Source: Gammaproteobacteria bacterium HGW-Gammaproteobacteria-14 | GTDB lineage: Bacteria; Pseudomonadota; Gammaproteobacteria; Pseudomonadales; Alcanivoracaceae | Assembly (NCBI GenBank): GCA_002840115.1 | Contig: PGZG01000065.1 | Coordinates: 1 to 9,629, forward strand | Direction of reading: 5' to 3' | Length of the DNA stretch: 9,629 nucleotides | Shown here: one piece after another, positions 1 through 6,316 of the stretch | Position numbering within the stretch: position 1 is the stretch's first letter | How the letters are laid out: every line of letters starts with the position of its first letter | Position numbers and translations under genes: made by a program | The notes under the pieces: generated by a model | Databases searched by the model: none | Seen by the model: only the letters and a program-made list of their open reading frames with translations | Told to the model about the DNA's origin: nothing

Positions 1-240
1 AAAGCGAGCTCCGATGCAGATGTTTGGACAAAGCTGCTCTGCCTGACGAAATAATGTCAGTAATTGATTAATCGAAATGTGTCCTTCCGGATCCGATAAG
101 AGAGCCTCGTGGATGCCCGTTTCGGACAACATATCAGACTGCCTTATGCCCTGTTGGTACGTTAGTCTAATAAGAATACGAGCGTAAACAATTGGTACCA
201 GGGGGACGTCGTTGATCAAAGAGGGAGAGAGTCTCATCAT
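1..240 (-). CDS. AraC-family transcriptional regulator, N-terminal part (runs off the left edge)
   Basis: The minus strand is open from an ATG-ATG pair at 240-235 to the window edge, giving 80 residues with no stop. The peptide (MMRLSPSLINDVPLVPIVYA...) has the pattern of the arabinose-binding-like N-terminal domain (Pfam PF12625) of OruR/MmsR-type AraC regulators: a helix around VPIVYARILIRL, a 'G-I-R-x-S-D-M-L-x-E-T-G-I' segment at residues 31-43, an 'L-x-D-P-E-G-x-I-S-I-N-Q-L' segment at 48-60, and the end of a helix before 'IGARF', matching the family's 'GLRxG'. The C-terminal double helix-turn-helix is expected beyond the edge and cannot be seen. It is transcribed divergently from the downstream operon, the usual arrangement for a local activator, so control of that operon is a reasonable inference. 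The ligand is unknown. No strong Shine-Dalgarno precedes the start; TTG at 246 is an alternative. Confidence 0.8.
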   Translation of the reverse strand, partial: MMRLSPSLINDVPLVPIVYARILIRLTYQQGIRQSDMLSETGIHEALLSDPEGHISINQLLTLFRQAEQLCPNICIGARF

Positions 241-258
241 CGTCAACCATTTGGTTTT

Positions 259-286
259 ATTATGTTTATTTTATTTTTCTTCGGAA
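259..286 (-). promoter_or_regulatory. Possible sigma-70-type promoter of the AraC-family gene
   Basis: On the minus strand, CATAAT (259-264) fits a -10 box at five of six positions. It lies 16 bases downstream of TTCCGA (281-286), which matches the -35 consensus at only three of six. The stretch between is very AT-rich. It would give a short leader before the start at 240. This is a weak call from pattern only. Confidence 0.25.
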
Positions 287-331
287 ATGCCTTGTGCAGA
301 TCGGGCCATTTTACCAATCATTGCAGTGAAT

Positions 332-345
332 ATATGTACACATAT
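332..345. repeat. Inverted repeat ATATGT-N2-ACATAT
   Basis: Perfect 6-base arms separated by two bases, in the middle of the divergent intergenic region. It could be a dimeric regulator operator, but AT-rich palindromes of this size also arise by chance. Confidence 0.35.
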
Positions 346-381
346 TGGCCTGTTCTGAGAGTCAGAAAGATGTATTAGGAG

Positions 382-398
382 TTGTCTGAAATAGACAA
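382..398. repeat. Inverted repeat TTGTCT-N5-AGACAA
   Basis: Perfect 6-base arms with a 5-base spacer, about 90 bases upstream of the first operon gene. The 17-base length is typical of an operator for a dimeric helix-turn-helix protein. It is too short to act as a terminator. The binding protein is unknown. Confidence 0.4.
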
Positions 399-403
399 TT
401 TGC

Positions 404-427
404 TGACGGTCGTTGACCTATCGGTCC
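404..427. promoter_or_regulatory. TGAC direct repeat with GGTC/GACC elements; candidate activator site
   Basis: TGAC occurs at 404-407 and again at 414-417, exactly 10 bases apart, which places both on one DNA face. CGGTC occurs at 407-411 and 422-426, and GGTC-GTT-GACC (408-418) forms a small palindrome. Same-face direct repeats are what AraC-family proteins, with two helix-turn-helix motifs, usually bind. The assignment to the divergent regulator is inference. Confidence 0.3.
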
Positions 428-475
428 TTGTTAGTTGTCGCCAATCTGAGCATTCCTGAAAAACAACAAGAATGC

Positions 476-480
476 AGGTG
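476..480 (+). promoter_or_regulatory. Ribosome binding site AGGTG deciding the first operon start
   Basis: AGGTG sits six bases before the ATG at 487. The earlier in-frame ATG at 472 has no comparable purine-rich motif upstream, so 487 is preferred. Confidence 0.5.
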
Positions 481-486
481 CCTCTG

Positions 487-1401
487 ATGAGTCATTCCAA
501 AGATCGTGTTTATGCCCGGTACCGCCCGATTGATCGGGTTTCCCCCGCCGACGTGATGACCATGTACGGTATTTTCTCTCGCTATTATGAGCATGCTCAT
601 CTCGATACTTTTTTGAGTGATATGAGCAAGAAGACCGGGGTTTTTTTGTTGCGCCGCCGCAGTGATCGCAAGATTGTCGGGTTTTCCACCGTGGCAACCA
701 TAGATATGGACATTGATGGCAAGCCAATCATAGGTGTGTTCAGTGGTGACACGATAATTGAGAAAGAGTACTGGGGAAGCCGGGCCTTGCCGGTGGCATT
801 TTTCCTGTATCTGCTCCGCTTGGTCGTGCGTCATCCGCTGACGCCGGTTTTCTGGTTGTTAATTTCCAAGGGTTACAAAACGTACTTACTGATGGCGAAC
901 AACTTCTTTCGCTATTACCCGCATCCGGAGGGGAAGTATGCGGAATATTCCGGGTTGATACCGATGTACTGTGAAAAGTTGTTCCCGGGTTATTACGATC
1001 CGAGTAAGAAAGTTCTCGATTTTGGTAATGACTACAATCGTCTGAAAGATGATATTGCCAGAATCTCTGATGAACTCCGTTTGAACTATCCGAAAGTCGC
1101 ATTTTTTGAAGAAAAAAACCCGGAGTGGCAGAGAGGTACAGAGCTGCCTTGTGTTGGACGTGCCGGATTCCCGGATGCGTTCCGATATTTGTTCCGGCTG
1201 ATAGGCAAAGCATTTGGCCCGCCATCGGCGGGAAAGCTTGAGTCCCGCACTGCTAAAGTAAAGCCTGTGTCGGGTGAGATGAAAAAAGTGGTTGTTCCTG
1301 TTCGTGTGGGTAGTGCCGAGAATGCTTCGCGCCACTCTGTTGGAGATATTGGCAGAGAGCTTGATGGAGAGCTGGACACGGCGGCTCGGGGTGCCCGATG
1401 A
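487..1401 (+). CDS. GNAT-fold acyltransferase-like protein with a long C-terminal tail
   Basis: The product is 304 residues. The N-terminal two thirds looks like a divergent GNAT fold. 'KIVGFSTVATIDMDIDGKP' (62-80) reads as the central beta hairpin. 'IGVFSGDTIIEKEYWGSRAL' (82-101) sits where the acyl-CoA pyrophosphate loop should be, but it is degenerate: E94, G97 and R99 stand in for the canonical Q/R-x-x-G-x-G/A. 'SKGYKTYLLMANNF' (127-140) resembles the following strand/helix. There is no signal peptide. The hydrophobic stretch around 102-124 is more likely a buried helix than a membrane span. Residues from about 240 to the end are basic, rich in A, G, S and R, and look poorly ordered. It is the first gene of the operon and overlaps the GH3-like gene by ATGA. 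An acyl- or aminoacyl-transfer role is inferred from fold and context; substrate and activity are unknown. Starting at ATG 472 instead would add five residues. Confidence 0.65.
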   Translation: MSHSKDRVYARYRPIDRVSPADVMTMYGIFSRYYEHAHLDTFLSDMSKKTGVFLLRRRSDRKIVGFSTVATIDMDIDGKPIIGVFSGDTIIEKEYWGSRALPVAFFLYLLRLVVRHPLTPVFWLLISKGYKTYLLMANNFFRYYPHPEGKYAEYSGLIPMYCEKLFPGYYDPSKKVLDFGNDYNRLKDDIARISDELRLNYPKVAFFEEKNPEWQRGTELPCVGRAGFPDAFRYLFRLIGKAFGPPSAGKLESRTAKVKPVSGEMKKVVVPVRVGSAENASRHSVGDIGRELDGELDTAARGAR

Positions 1402-3035
1402 GCCTGCGTTTTTCCCTGGGCCATGGAGTGCTTTCCAGAATTGTAGCGTCATCGGAAAAGGCGTTCCTTCGCGATAGCATGCGGCTGGAGGAGGTGCAGC
1501 GGCACAAGCTGTCTAATTTGCTACATAAGGTGGCATCAACTCCATTGGCACAACGTCGTGGTATGGATGCCGCTGCGTCCTGGGAAAAATTTGCCAGCAG
1601 TATGCCTGTGACGGGTTATGAGGACTGGCGAGAGCGTATTGATGCGCAACGTCAGGGAGGCGCATCACTGATTGCATCACCGCTGGTTCGTCATCAGCCT
1701 ACTAGCGGCTCCACCTCGGCAATCAAGTGGTTGCCTTATACCGCAACATTTCTCTCTGAGCTGGACCAGGCAATTTGCCCTTGGCTGTCTGATATTTATC
1801 AGCGGTATCCAGATATTCGCTCGGGCAGCCATTACTGGTCGCTTTCCTGGGTGCCAACGGAATTGCGTAAGGAGCTTAAAGGGCAAATCAATGACGATAT
1901 GCAGTTGTTATCGTTTGGCAAGCGTGCGCTTGCGTCGATGACGCAGGCAGTGCCGGAGTCGGTGGCCACCGCTGCCAGTTCAGATGATTCGCGTTTTGCA
2001 ACCTTGGCATGGTTGGCGGCGGATGGTGATTTGTCCGTGTTATCGGTGTGGAGCCCCACCTTTGCACTGGTAATGTTCGATCATTTGGCGTTATGGCGTG
2101 AGGAGCTAGCCCAGTGCCTGCAAAAAGGTCATTGGGGAGATCGTGCCGCGGCAATGCCATCGGTGGCATGCCCTAAAGCACCGTTGAGGGCTGCGATGCT
2201 AAAAAGCTGGGATGGTCGAATTAATGTTGCCTTCCTGCATGCCTTTTGGCCTCGATTGGCGCTGGTTAGCGCATGGGATACAGCGGCGGCAGCGCCATGG
2301 GCACGCAAGCTCCGTGAGCTGTTGCCATCGGTAGCGTTTCAGGGGAAGGGGCTTTGGGCAACGGAAGGTGTTGTTACTTTCCCCTGGCGAGAAAGTTACC
2401 CGCTGGCATTTCGCAGCCATGTCTATGAGTTTCTGGATGCGGCAACCGGAAAAGTGTTGGCGCCATGGCAGCTTGAGCAGGATCAGGAGGTCACTCCATT
2501 GCTGAGCACGGGGTCTGGTTTGTTGCGCTATCGCATGACCGACCGGATTAGAGTGAACGGCTTTGTGAATCAGGTGCCATCATTCACGTTTCTGGGGAGA
2601 GACGATGGCGTTGATCTGGTGGGCGAAAAGCTGTCTGCCGTGATGGTGCAGCAAATCATGGATGGTCTTGAGCTTGACCGTGATGCGCGGCCGGTGACAT
2701 TACTTGCTTTGGACGGTAGTGATGGCCAATCGTCTCCTGGGTATGTATTGCTGGTGGAGGCCAGCGGTTTCATGACCGAGGAACAGAGTGAGCGGATAGC
2801 GGATCGTCTGGAGGGGGCGTTGATGGCCTTGTTCCACTATCGACTGGCTCGCGATCTTGGTCAGTTAGCCGCCGTCAGGGTTGTGTCTCGTCCAGATATG
2901 CAGCGTTGTTACCTCGGTTATTGTCGAGATCGCGGCATGATCGACGGTAATGTAAAAATTGAACCATTACGTTACTGGCCCGGCATGCGTCTGGATGAGA
3001 TGCTCCCGGAAGTGGCTTTTGAGGGCGTGGCATGA
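1398..3035 (+). CDS. GH3-family acyl-acid amido synthetase-like adenylating enzyme
   Basis: At 545 residues it matches the usual GH3 length (PF03321; ANL-type adenylating superfamily). The family motifs appear in order: an ATP-binding loop 'TSGSTSAIKWLPYT' (102-115; compare the family's SSGTSxGxxK), 'GLWATEG' (318-324) at the position of the second nucleotide motif, 'LLRYRMTDRIRVNGF' (375-389) with Y378 and D382 as in the family's YRxGDxVxVxGF, then 'FLGRDDGVDLVGEKLS' (398-413), where the mobile C-terminal domain begins. 'DRGMIDGNVKIEPLRY' (511-526) matches the terminal G-x-x-K-x-P-type motif. Known GH3 enzymes adenylate a carboxylic acid (auxin or jasmonate in plants) and transfer it to an amino acid amine. 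Bacterial members are mostly uncharacterised, so acid and amine are unknown here. It is cytosolic, with no carrier domain attached. The start overlaps the previous stop (ATGA), with a GGGGTG-like Shine-Dalgarno. GH3 membership is fairly secure; substrate is not. Confidence 0.82.
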   Translation: MSLRFSLGHGVLSRIVASSEKAFLRDSMRLEEVQRHKLSNLLHKVASTPLAQRRGMDAAASWEKFASSMPVTGYEDWRERIDAQRQGGASLIASPLVRHQPTSGSTSAIKWLPYTATFLSELDQAICPWLSDIYQRYPDIRSGSHYWSLSWVPTELRKELKGQINDDMQLLSFGKRALASMTQAVPESVATAASSDDSRFATLAWLAADGDLSVLSVWSPTFALVMFDHLALWREELAQCLQKGHWGDRAAAMPSVACPKAPLRAAMLKSWDGRINVAFLHAFWPRLALVSAWDTAAAAPWARKLRELLPSVAFQGKGLWATEGVVTFPWRESYPLAFRSHVYEFLDAATGKVLAPWQLEQDQEVTPLLSTGSGLLRYRMTDRIRVNGFVNQVPSFTFLGRDDGVDLVGEKLSAVMVQQIMDGLELDRDARPVTLLALDGSDGQSSPGYVLLVEASGFMTEEQSERIADRLEGALMALFHYRLARDLGQLAAVRVVSRPDMQRCYLGYCRDRGMIDGNVKIEPLRYWPGMRLDEMLPEVAFEGVA

Positions 3036-4114
3036 GTGCGGTCTTCAGGCAGGCAACAGCGGATGACGGCGAGGCCATTCTGCATTTGTTTCGCTCGACG
3101 CCCCAGCGTGGGCGTGTGGTACTGAACTTCGAGCGCGAGCCCGACTATTTTTGTGGCAGCCAGGTTATTTGTGATCAGCCGGAATCCTGGATCGCCCGCC
3201 GTGACCAGGGCGATGTACAAATGCTGTTCGGTTTTGGGCAGCGCACCCTGTATATCAACGGTATCCCTCGTCCCGTACGTTATGCCCACGATCTGCGGCT
3301 AGCGGAAGGTAGCCGTGGAGGGAGAATGATTCTCCGCATGGCGCGGCATGTAGGTGAAAGAGTATCCGCCGATGAGCTTATTCAGACGGTAATCCTGAGC
3401 GACAACTCCGTGTCCATGAATTCGGTGGCTAGCGGACGTGCTGGATTGCCGGTGTATTACCCTTGTGGCGATATAGAAACGAGTTTGTTGTTTGCTCCGG
3501 CAGGGCGGAACCATTCCGACATCATAGTGCGAAGAGCTACGGCAGAAGATGTTCCAGCGATGCAGGCGCTGCATGATGAGCTGGCTCCGGGGCGGCAGTT
3601 TTACCCAAGCTATTGTTTTGCGAAAATGCTGGCTGGTGATAACTATTACAGCGGCTTATCAATCAGTGATTACTGGCTTGCTTTTCGTGGTGATGCACTG
3701 GTTGGCATGACTGCGCTCTGGGATCAGAAACACTTCAAGCAAACCCGAGTGTTAGCCTATCCGCGAGGGCTTTCATGGCTGCGTTATCTCTGGAATGTAT
3801 GGGCGTCGCTATTTGGTGGTGTCCGGCTGCCCGAGGCTGGAGGGCAGATGAGTTATTTAACACTGCACTCTACCTTGATACGAGATGATGATAGCTGTGT
3901 GCTGGATGCGCTGTTGGGACAGATGCTGAATCGGCGGACGCAGAAGAGCCATGCCATTGCGGCCGGTTTTTTTATGCAGGATCCGCTGCGCAAGGCATTG
4001 AAAGGCTATCGTCGTCAGGTTATGACCAGCGAGCATTTTCTGATTGGCTATCATGGTGATCCACGGCAGGAGCTTGATAAACGGTTGCCCTATATTGAGA
4101 TAGCTCGACTCTAG
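3032..4114 (+). CDS. Tandem GNAT-family acyltransferase-like protein
   Basis: The 360 residues divide into two GNAT-like halves. The first opens with 'FRQATADDGEAILHLF' (5-20), a typical GNAT first strand and helix. It continues through 'VQMLFGFGQRTLYINGIPRPVRYAHDLRL' (62-90), the antiparallel sheet, to 'SRGGRMILRM' (94-103), a degenerate acetyl-CoA loop in which R98 and I100 replace the usual glycines. The second half restarts with 'IIVRRATAEDVPAMQALHDEL' (164-184), has 'YWLAFRGDALVGMTALWDQ' (214-232) as its beta hairpin, and ends near 'HFLIGY' (335-340). No signal peptide or clear membrane span is present. The start codon overlaps the GH3-like stop (ATGA), with GAGGG six bases upstream. In tandem GNATs one half often keeps activity and the other is structural; which applies here cannot be seen. 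Acyl transfer from CoA to an amine made or used by the neighbours is inferred. Confidence 0.72.
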   Translation: MSAVFRQATADDGEAILHLFRSTPQRGRVVLNFEREPDYFCGSQVICDQPESWIARRDQGDVQMLFGFGQRTLYINGIPRPVRYAHDLRLAEGSRGGRMILRMARHVGERVSADELIQTVILSDNSVSMNSVASGRAGLPVYYPCGDIETSLLFAPAGRNHSDIIVRRATAEDVPAMQALHDELAPGRQFYPSYCFAKMLAGDNYYSGLSISDYWLAFRGDALVGMTALWDQKHFKQTRVLAYPRGLSWLRYLWNVWASLFGGVRLPEAGGQMSYLTLHSTLIRDDDSCVLDALLGQMLNRRTQKSHAIAAGFFMQDPLRKALKGYRRQVMTSEHFLIGYHGDPRQELDKRLPYIEIARL

Positions 4115-4117
4115 GAG
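4113..4117 (+). promoter_or_regulatory. Strong ribosome binding site AGGAG overlapping the upstream stop codon
   Basis: AGGAG lies eight bases before ATG 4126 and shares bases with the TAG stop of the tandem GNAT gene. It argues for ATG 4126 over the in-frame GTG at 4117, which would overlap the motif itself. Confidence 0.7.
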
Positions 4118-4125
4118 TGCCAGTG

Positions 4126-5145
4126 ATGAAAGATTATGCGGCTCCCTGGTTTCGCAGCCGGCGCAAACTCGGTATTGATGACACTATCGAATACGGCATT
4201 CTTGAGCCTGCCTCCGGGCGTCGCCACCGTTTTACGGTGCCCCATGAGCATTGCGACGGGGTGGGCGCTTTTATGCGATTGTATCGGCGGCTTGGCATCG
4301 CAGATTGGCGCGGTATTGGTGGCCACCCCCATGTCATTCCCGGCTTTTTTAGTTGCTGGAGGAAGCAGGAAAAGTCAACCTCTGTTCCAGCGCCTCAGTG
4401 GCGCCTACCTGAAGGTCGCTCTGAGAATGACCTGAGTAGCTCTATTCATGCTGAGCACTTTGGCGCTAAAGGCGTTTCCATCGAACACTTTGATGTGCTT
4501 GAAACTCAGGCGTTACGGGATTATGCCAAGCAGCAGAAGGTGGGCTTGAATGCGCTTCTATTGGCATCTTTCCATCAGGTGGTAACGTCGCGACTCCTGT
4601 TTTCCGGAGGTGGCAGCTGGTTCGTACCGGTGACATTGCGTGGTGCGCTGTCATTGCCGTCGGATGAAATGAATCATGCCAGCGGTCTCTATGTGGCCCT
4701 TGATGAGGAAGCCAAGCCTGCTGCTGTGCAGCAAAAAATTGTTGCCGCACTCAAGCGCGATGAGCACTGGTGGATGTGGCATCAGGCTCGAATCGTCGTG
4801 TCACTGGGACCATGGCTGGTGGATCTTGTGTTGCGTTTGTTACAGGGTCGGCAACACTTGGGTTCGTTTAGTAGTATGGGTGAGTGGCAGGTGGACTGGC
4901 AGGGTAGCGGTTATGCAGAGGACTCGCTGATGTGGGGCACCCCTCCGGGAAGCCCCACGCATCCGCTGGCCTGTTGTTGGATGATCTGTAATGACCGATT
5001 GTTGGTGAACCTGAAGGTAAACGCCGTATTGGGTATCAATGCGGAAAGTCGTGATCGGTTGTTGTCGTACTGGAAAAAAACATTGTTAGCCTCTTTGGCA
5101 AGTGCTGGTGAGCCAGCGAATGGTGGGCAGCGTCGTTATGCTTGA
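4126..5145 (+). CDS. Compact HxxxDG acyltransferase (condensation-domain / alcohol acetyltransferase superfamily)
   Basis: The product is 339 residues. 'VPHEHCDGVGAF' (38-49) contains H40-x-x-x-D44-G45, the catalytic signature of the CoA-dependent acyltransferase fold shared by NRPS condensation domains, wax ester synthases and alcohol O-acetyltransferases. The first histidine of the canonical HHxxxDG is P39. Later features fit the same fold: 'VGLNALLLASFHQVV' (139-153), matching the 'N-x-x-L-L-A-A' helix, 'WFVPVTLRGAL' (165-175), matching 'VPVNLR', N183/G187 in 'NHASG', 'GSFSSMGEW' (246-254) near the 'SNLG' position, and 'RLLVNLKVNAVLGI' (291-304) as the last strand. The motif normally sits about 130 residues in, within 430-450 residues, so the N-terminal half is strongly shortened. 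No membrane segment is seen. It probably transfers an acyl group to an amine or alcohol; donor and acceptor are unknown. The next gene begins inside its 3' end. Confidence 0.7.
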   Translation: MKDYAAPWFRSRRKLGIDDTIEYGILEPASGRRHRFTVPHEHCDGVGAFMRLYRRLGIADWRGIGGHPHVIPGFFSCWRKQEKSTSVPAPQWRLPEGRSENDLSSSIHAEHFGAKGVSIEHFDVLETQALRDYAKQQKVGLNALLLASFHQVVTSRLLFSGGGSWFVPVTLRGALSLPSDEMNHASGLYVALDEEAKPAAVQQKIVAALKRDEHWWMWHQARIVVSLGPWLVDLVLRLLQGRQHLGSFSSMGEWQVDWQGSGYAEDSLMWGTPPGSPTHPLACCWMICNDRLLVNLKVNAVLGINAESRDRLLSYWKKTLLASLASAGEPANGGQRRYA

Positions 5146-6304
5146 GCGTCTTCGTGAATACTCTGCATTGCTGGTAATACTAGCGCTCGCGCTGCTGGTA
5201 CTGACCAGTTTGTATGTTATGCAGCCGACCAGTGATCGTGCAGAAACACGGGATAAGGGCGTGCTGGTTGACGTGCTGACGGTATCGTACAGCGAGCGTC
5301 ATGTGCCGCTTGAGCTTGAGGGTGTTGCTCAGGCTGCGGATCAGGTTGTCATTATGGCGGAAGTTTCGGGCAGCGTTATTGAGCGTCCTGACTGGCTGCG
5401 TGACGGCGCTCTGGTGCCCGCCGGTGAAACCCTGCTGGTGCTTGATGAGCAGCCTTACCGATTGGCTTTGGCTGAACGGCGTAGTCAGGTCAGTGCTGCA
5501 GCCTTGCATCTGGCGGATGTGCAGGCCAAGGCCAGTGTTGCTCGACGGGTCAATGGTAATGGTGGCTCGCCCTATGCGCAGCTGGTGCCTCATTTGCAGG
5601 AGGCGGAGTCACGTCTTGAAGCAGCAGAGGCGAGCTTGAAGCGCGCGCAGATGGACCTTCAGCGGACCCGGATCACAGCGCCGTTTGCCGGGCGCCTCAA
5701 GCAGGTCAATGCCAGTCCGGGACAGTTTATTCGTGCCGGTGAGGCGATCGCGGCATTGTATACCACCGGACAAATCGAAGTGAGGTTGCCATTACGGGAT
5801 GACTGGCTGGCCTTGCTGGACTTGCCATTAAGTGGTGAGGCTTTGCTGGATCCGGTGCCCGTGACATTAACAGGCCGCTTTGCTGGTCGTGATGGTCAAT
5901 GGCAGGGGCATATCGTGCGGCGCGAAGGTGGCCTGAATCGCAATCGGATGATTTATCTGGTCGCTCGTATTAACGAGGCGGATCAGGGCGATGTGCCTCT
6001 GGAGCCTGGCGTGCTCGTCAGTGTTGACGTGGAAGGTCGGCAGTTTGAGCAATTGGCACGCCTGCCGCGAAGTGTGTTGGCCGGTGATAATACCGTTTGG
6101 GTTGTAGATGCGGATAATCGCTTGCGTCGTCGTACCGTCGATGTTGTACATGAAAGCCGTCGTTATGTGTATGTCATTGGCGGTGTGCAAGAAGGTGAAC
6201 AGATTGCAGTGAGCGGTGCATTGCGCTGGCTGGATGGAGCTCTGGTTCAGCCGCGCAGTGTGACGGCGGCACCACTGGCGATATCGCGGCGACAGTTTCC
6301 ATAA
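5120..6304 (+). CDS. RND efflux system periplasmic adaptor (membrane fusion protein)
   Basis: The product is 394 residues, a normal adaptor length. A single N-terminal membrane anchor (about 14-35) has no lipobox cysteine, so it is anchored by its helix rather than by lipid. The order is that of HlyD/AcrA-type adaptors: first half of the lipoyl domain (about 75-112, 'VSGSVIERPDWLRDGALVPAGETLLVLD'-like), a helical hairpin (about 114-184, broken by the glycine-rich 'NGNGGSPYAQ' turn), second lipoyl half ('RITAPFAGRLKQVNASPGQF', 184-203), a beta barrel (about 215-305) and a membrane-proximal domain (about 310-385). It bridges the permease to an outer-membrane channel. Starts at GTG 5102, ATG 5120 and ATG 5138 are all in frame. 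5120 has GGTGAG seven bases upstream and is preferred; 5138 is a close second. It overlaps the acyltransferase gene by 26 bases. The pump pair in a biosynthetic operon suggests product export or self-protection. Confidence 0.88.
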   Translation: MVGSVVMLERLREYSALLVILALALLVLTSLYVMQPTSDRAETRDKGVLVDVLTVSYSERHVPLELEGVAQAADQVVIMAEVSGSVIERPDWLRDGALVPAGETLLVLDEQPYRLALAERRSQVSAAALHLADVQAKASVARRVNGNGGSPYAQLVPHLQEAESRLEAAEASLKRAQMDLQRTRITAPFAGRLKQVNASPGQFIRAGEAIAALYTTGQIEVRLPLRDDWLALLDLPLSGEALLDPVPVTLTGRFAGRDGQWQGHIVRREGGLNRNRMIYLVARINEADQGDVPLEPGVLVSVDVEGRQFEQLARLPRSVLAGDNTVWVVDADNRLRRRTVDVVHESRRYVYVIGGVQEGEQIAVSGALRWLDGALVQPRSVTAAPLAISRRQFP

Positions 6305-6316
6305 TGAGTGTATTCC

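Larger units (their letters stand above)
241..486. promoter_or_regulatory. Divergent intergenic control region between the AraC-type regulator and the operon
   Basis: No convincing reading frame lies here, and the base composition is clearly more AT-rich than the flanking genes, especially 251-280. It must hold the operon promoter and probably the regulator's binding site. I found no clean sigma-70 promoter facing right: TTGACC at 413-418 has no acceptable -10 at 16-18 bases. That would fit an activator-dependent promoter. Small repeats within it are listed separately. Confidence 0.6.

Noticed and set aside
223..251. ATG at 251 on the minus strand as the start of the regulator
   Set aside because: It is in a different frame from the AraC-like peptide and meets a stop after 28 codons.
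413..441. TTGACC as a sigma-70 -35 box for the operon
   Set aside because: At 16-18 bases downstream the sequence is TTGTCG/TGTCGC/GTCGCC, none close to TATAAT.
418..1452. Several minus-strand reading frames of 98-188 codons opposite the first operon gene
   Set aside because: They lie entirely or largely across a plausible coding gene, have no recognisable motifs, are rich in H, R, P and S as antisense frames usually are, and lack ribosome sites.
4117..4125. GTG 4117 as start of the HxxxDG acyltransferase
   Set aside because: It overlaps the AGGAG motif that would have to serve it; ATG 4126 is ideally spaced from that motif.
5102..5119. GTG 5102 as start of the adaptor
   Set aside because: No ribosome site upstream and a longer overlap with the previous gene; ATG 5120 or ATG 5138 fit better.
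4126..5145. Interpretation of the HxxxDG gene as part of an NRPS
   Set aside because: No adenylation, carrier or thioesterase domain is attached or nearby; the GH3-like enzyme is not an NRPS adenylation domain.
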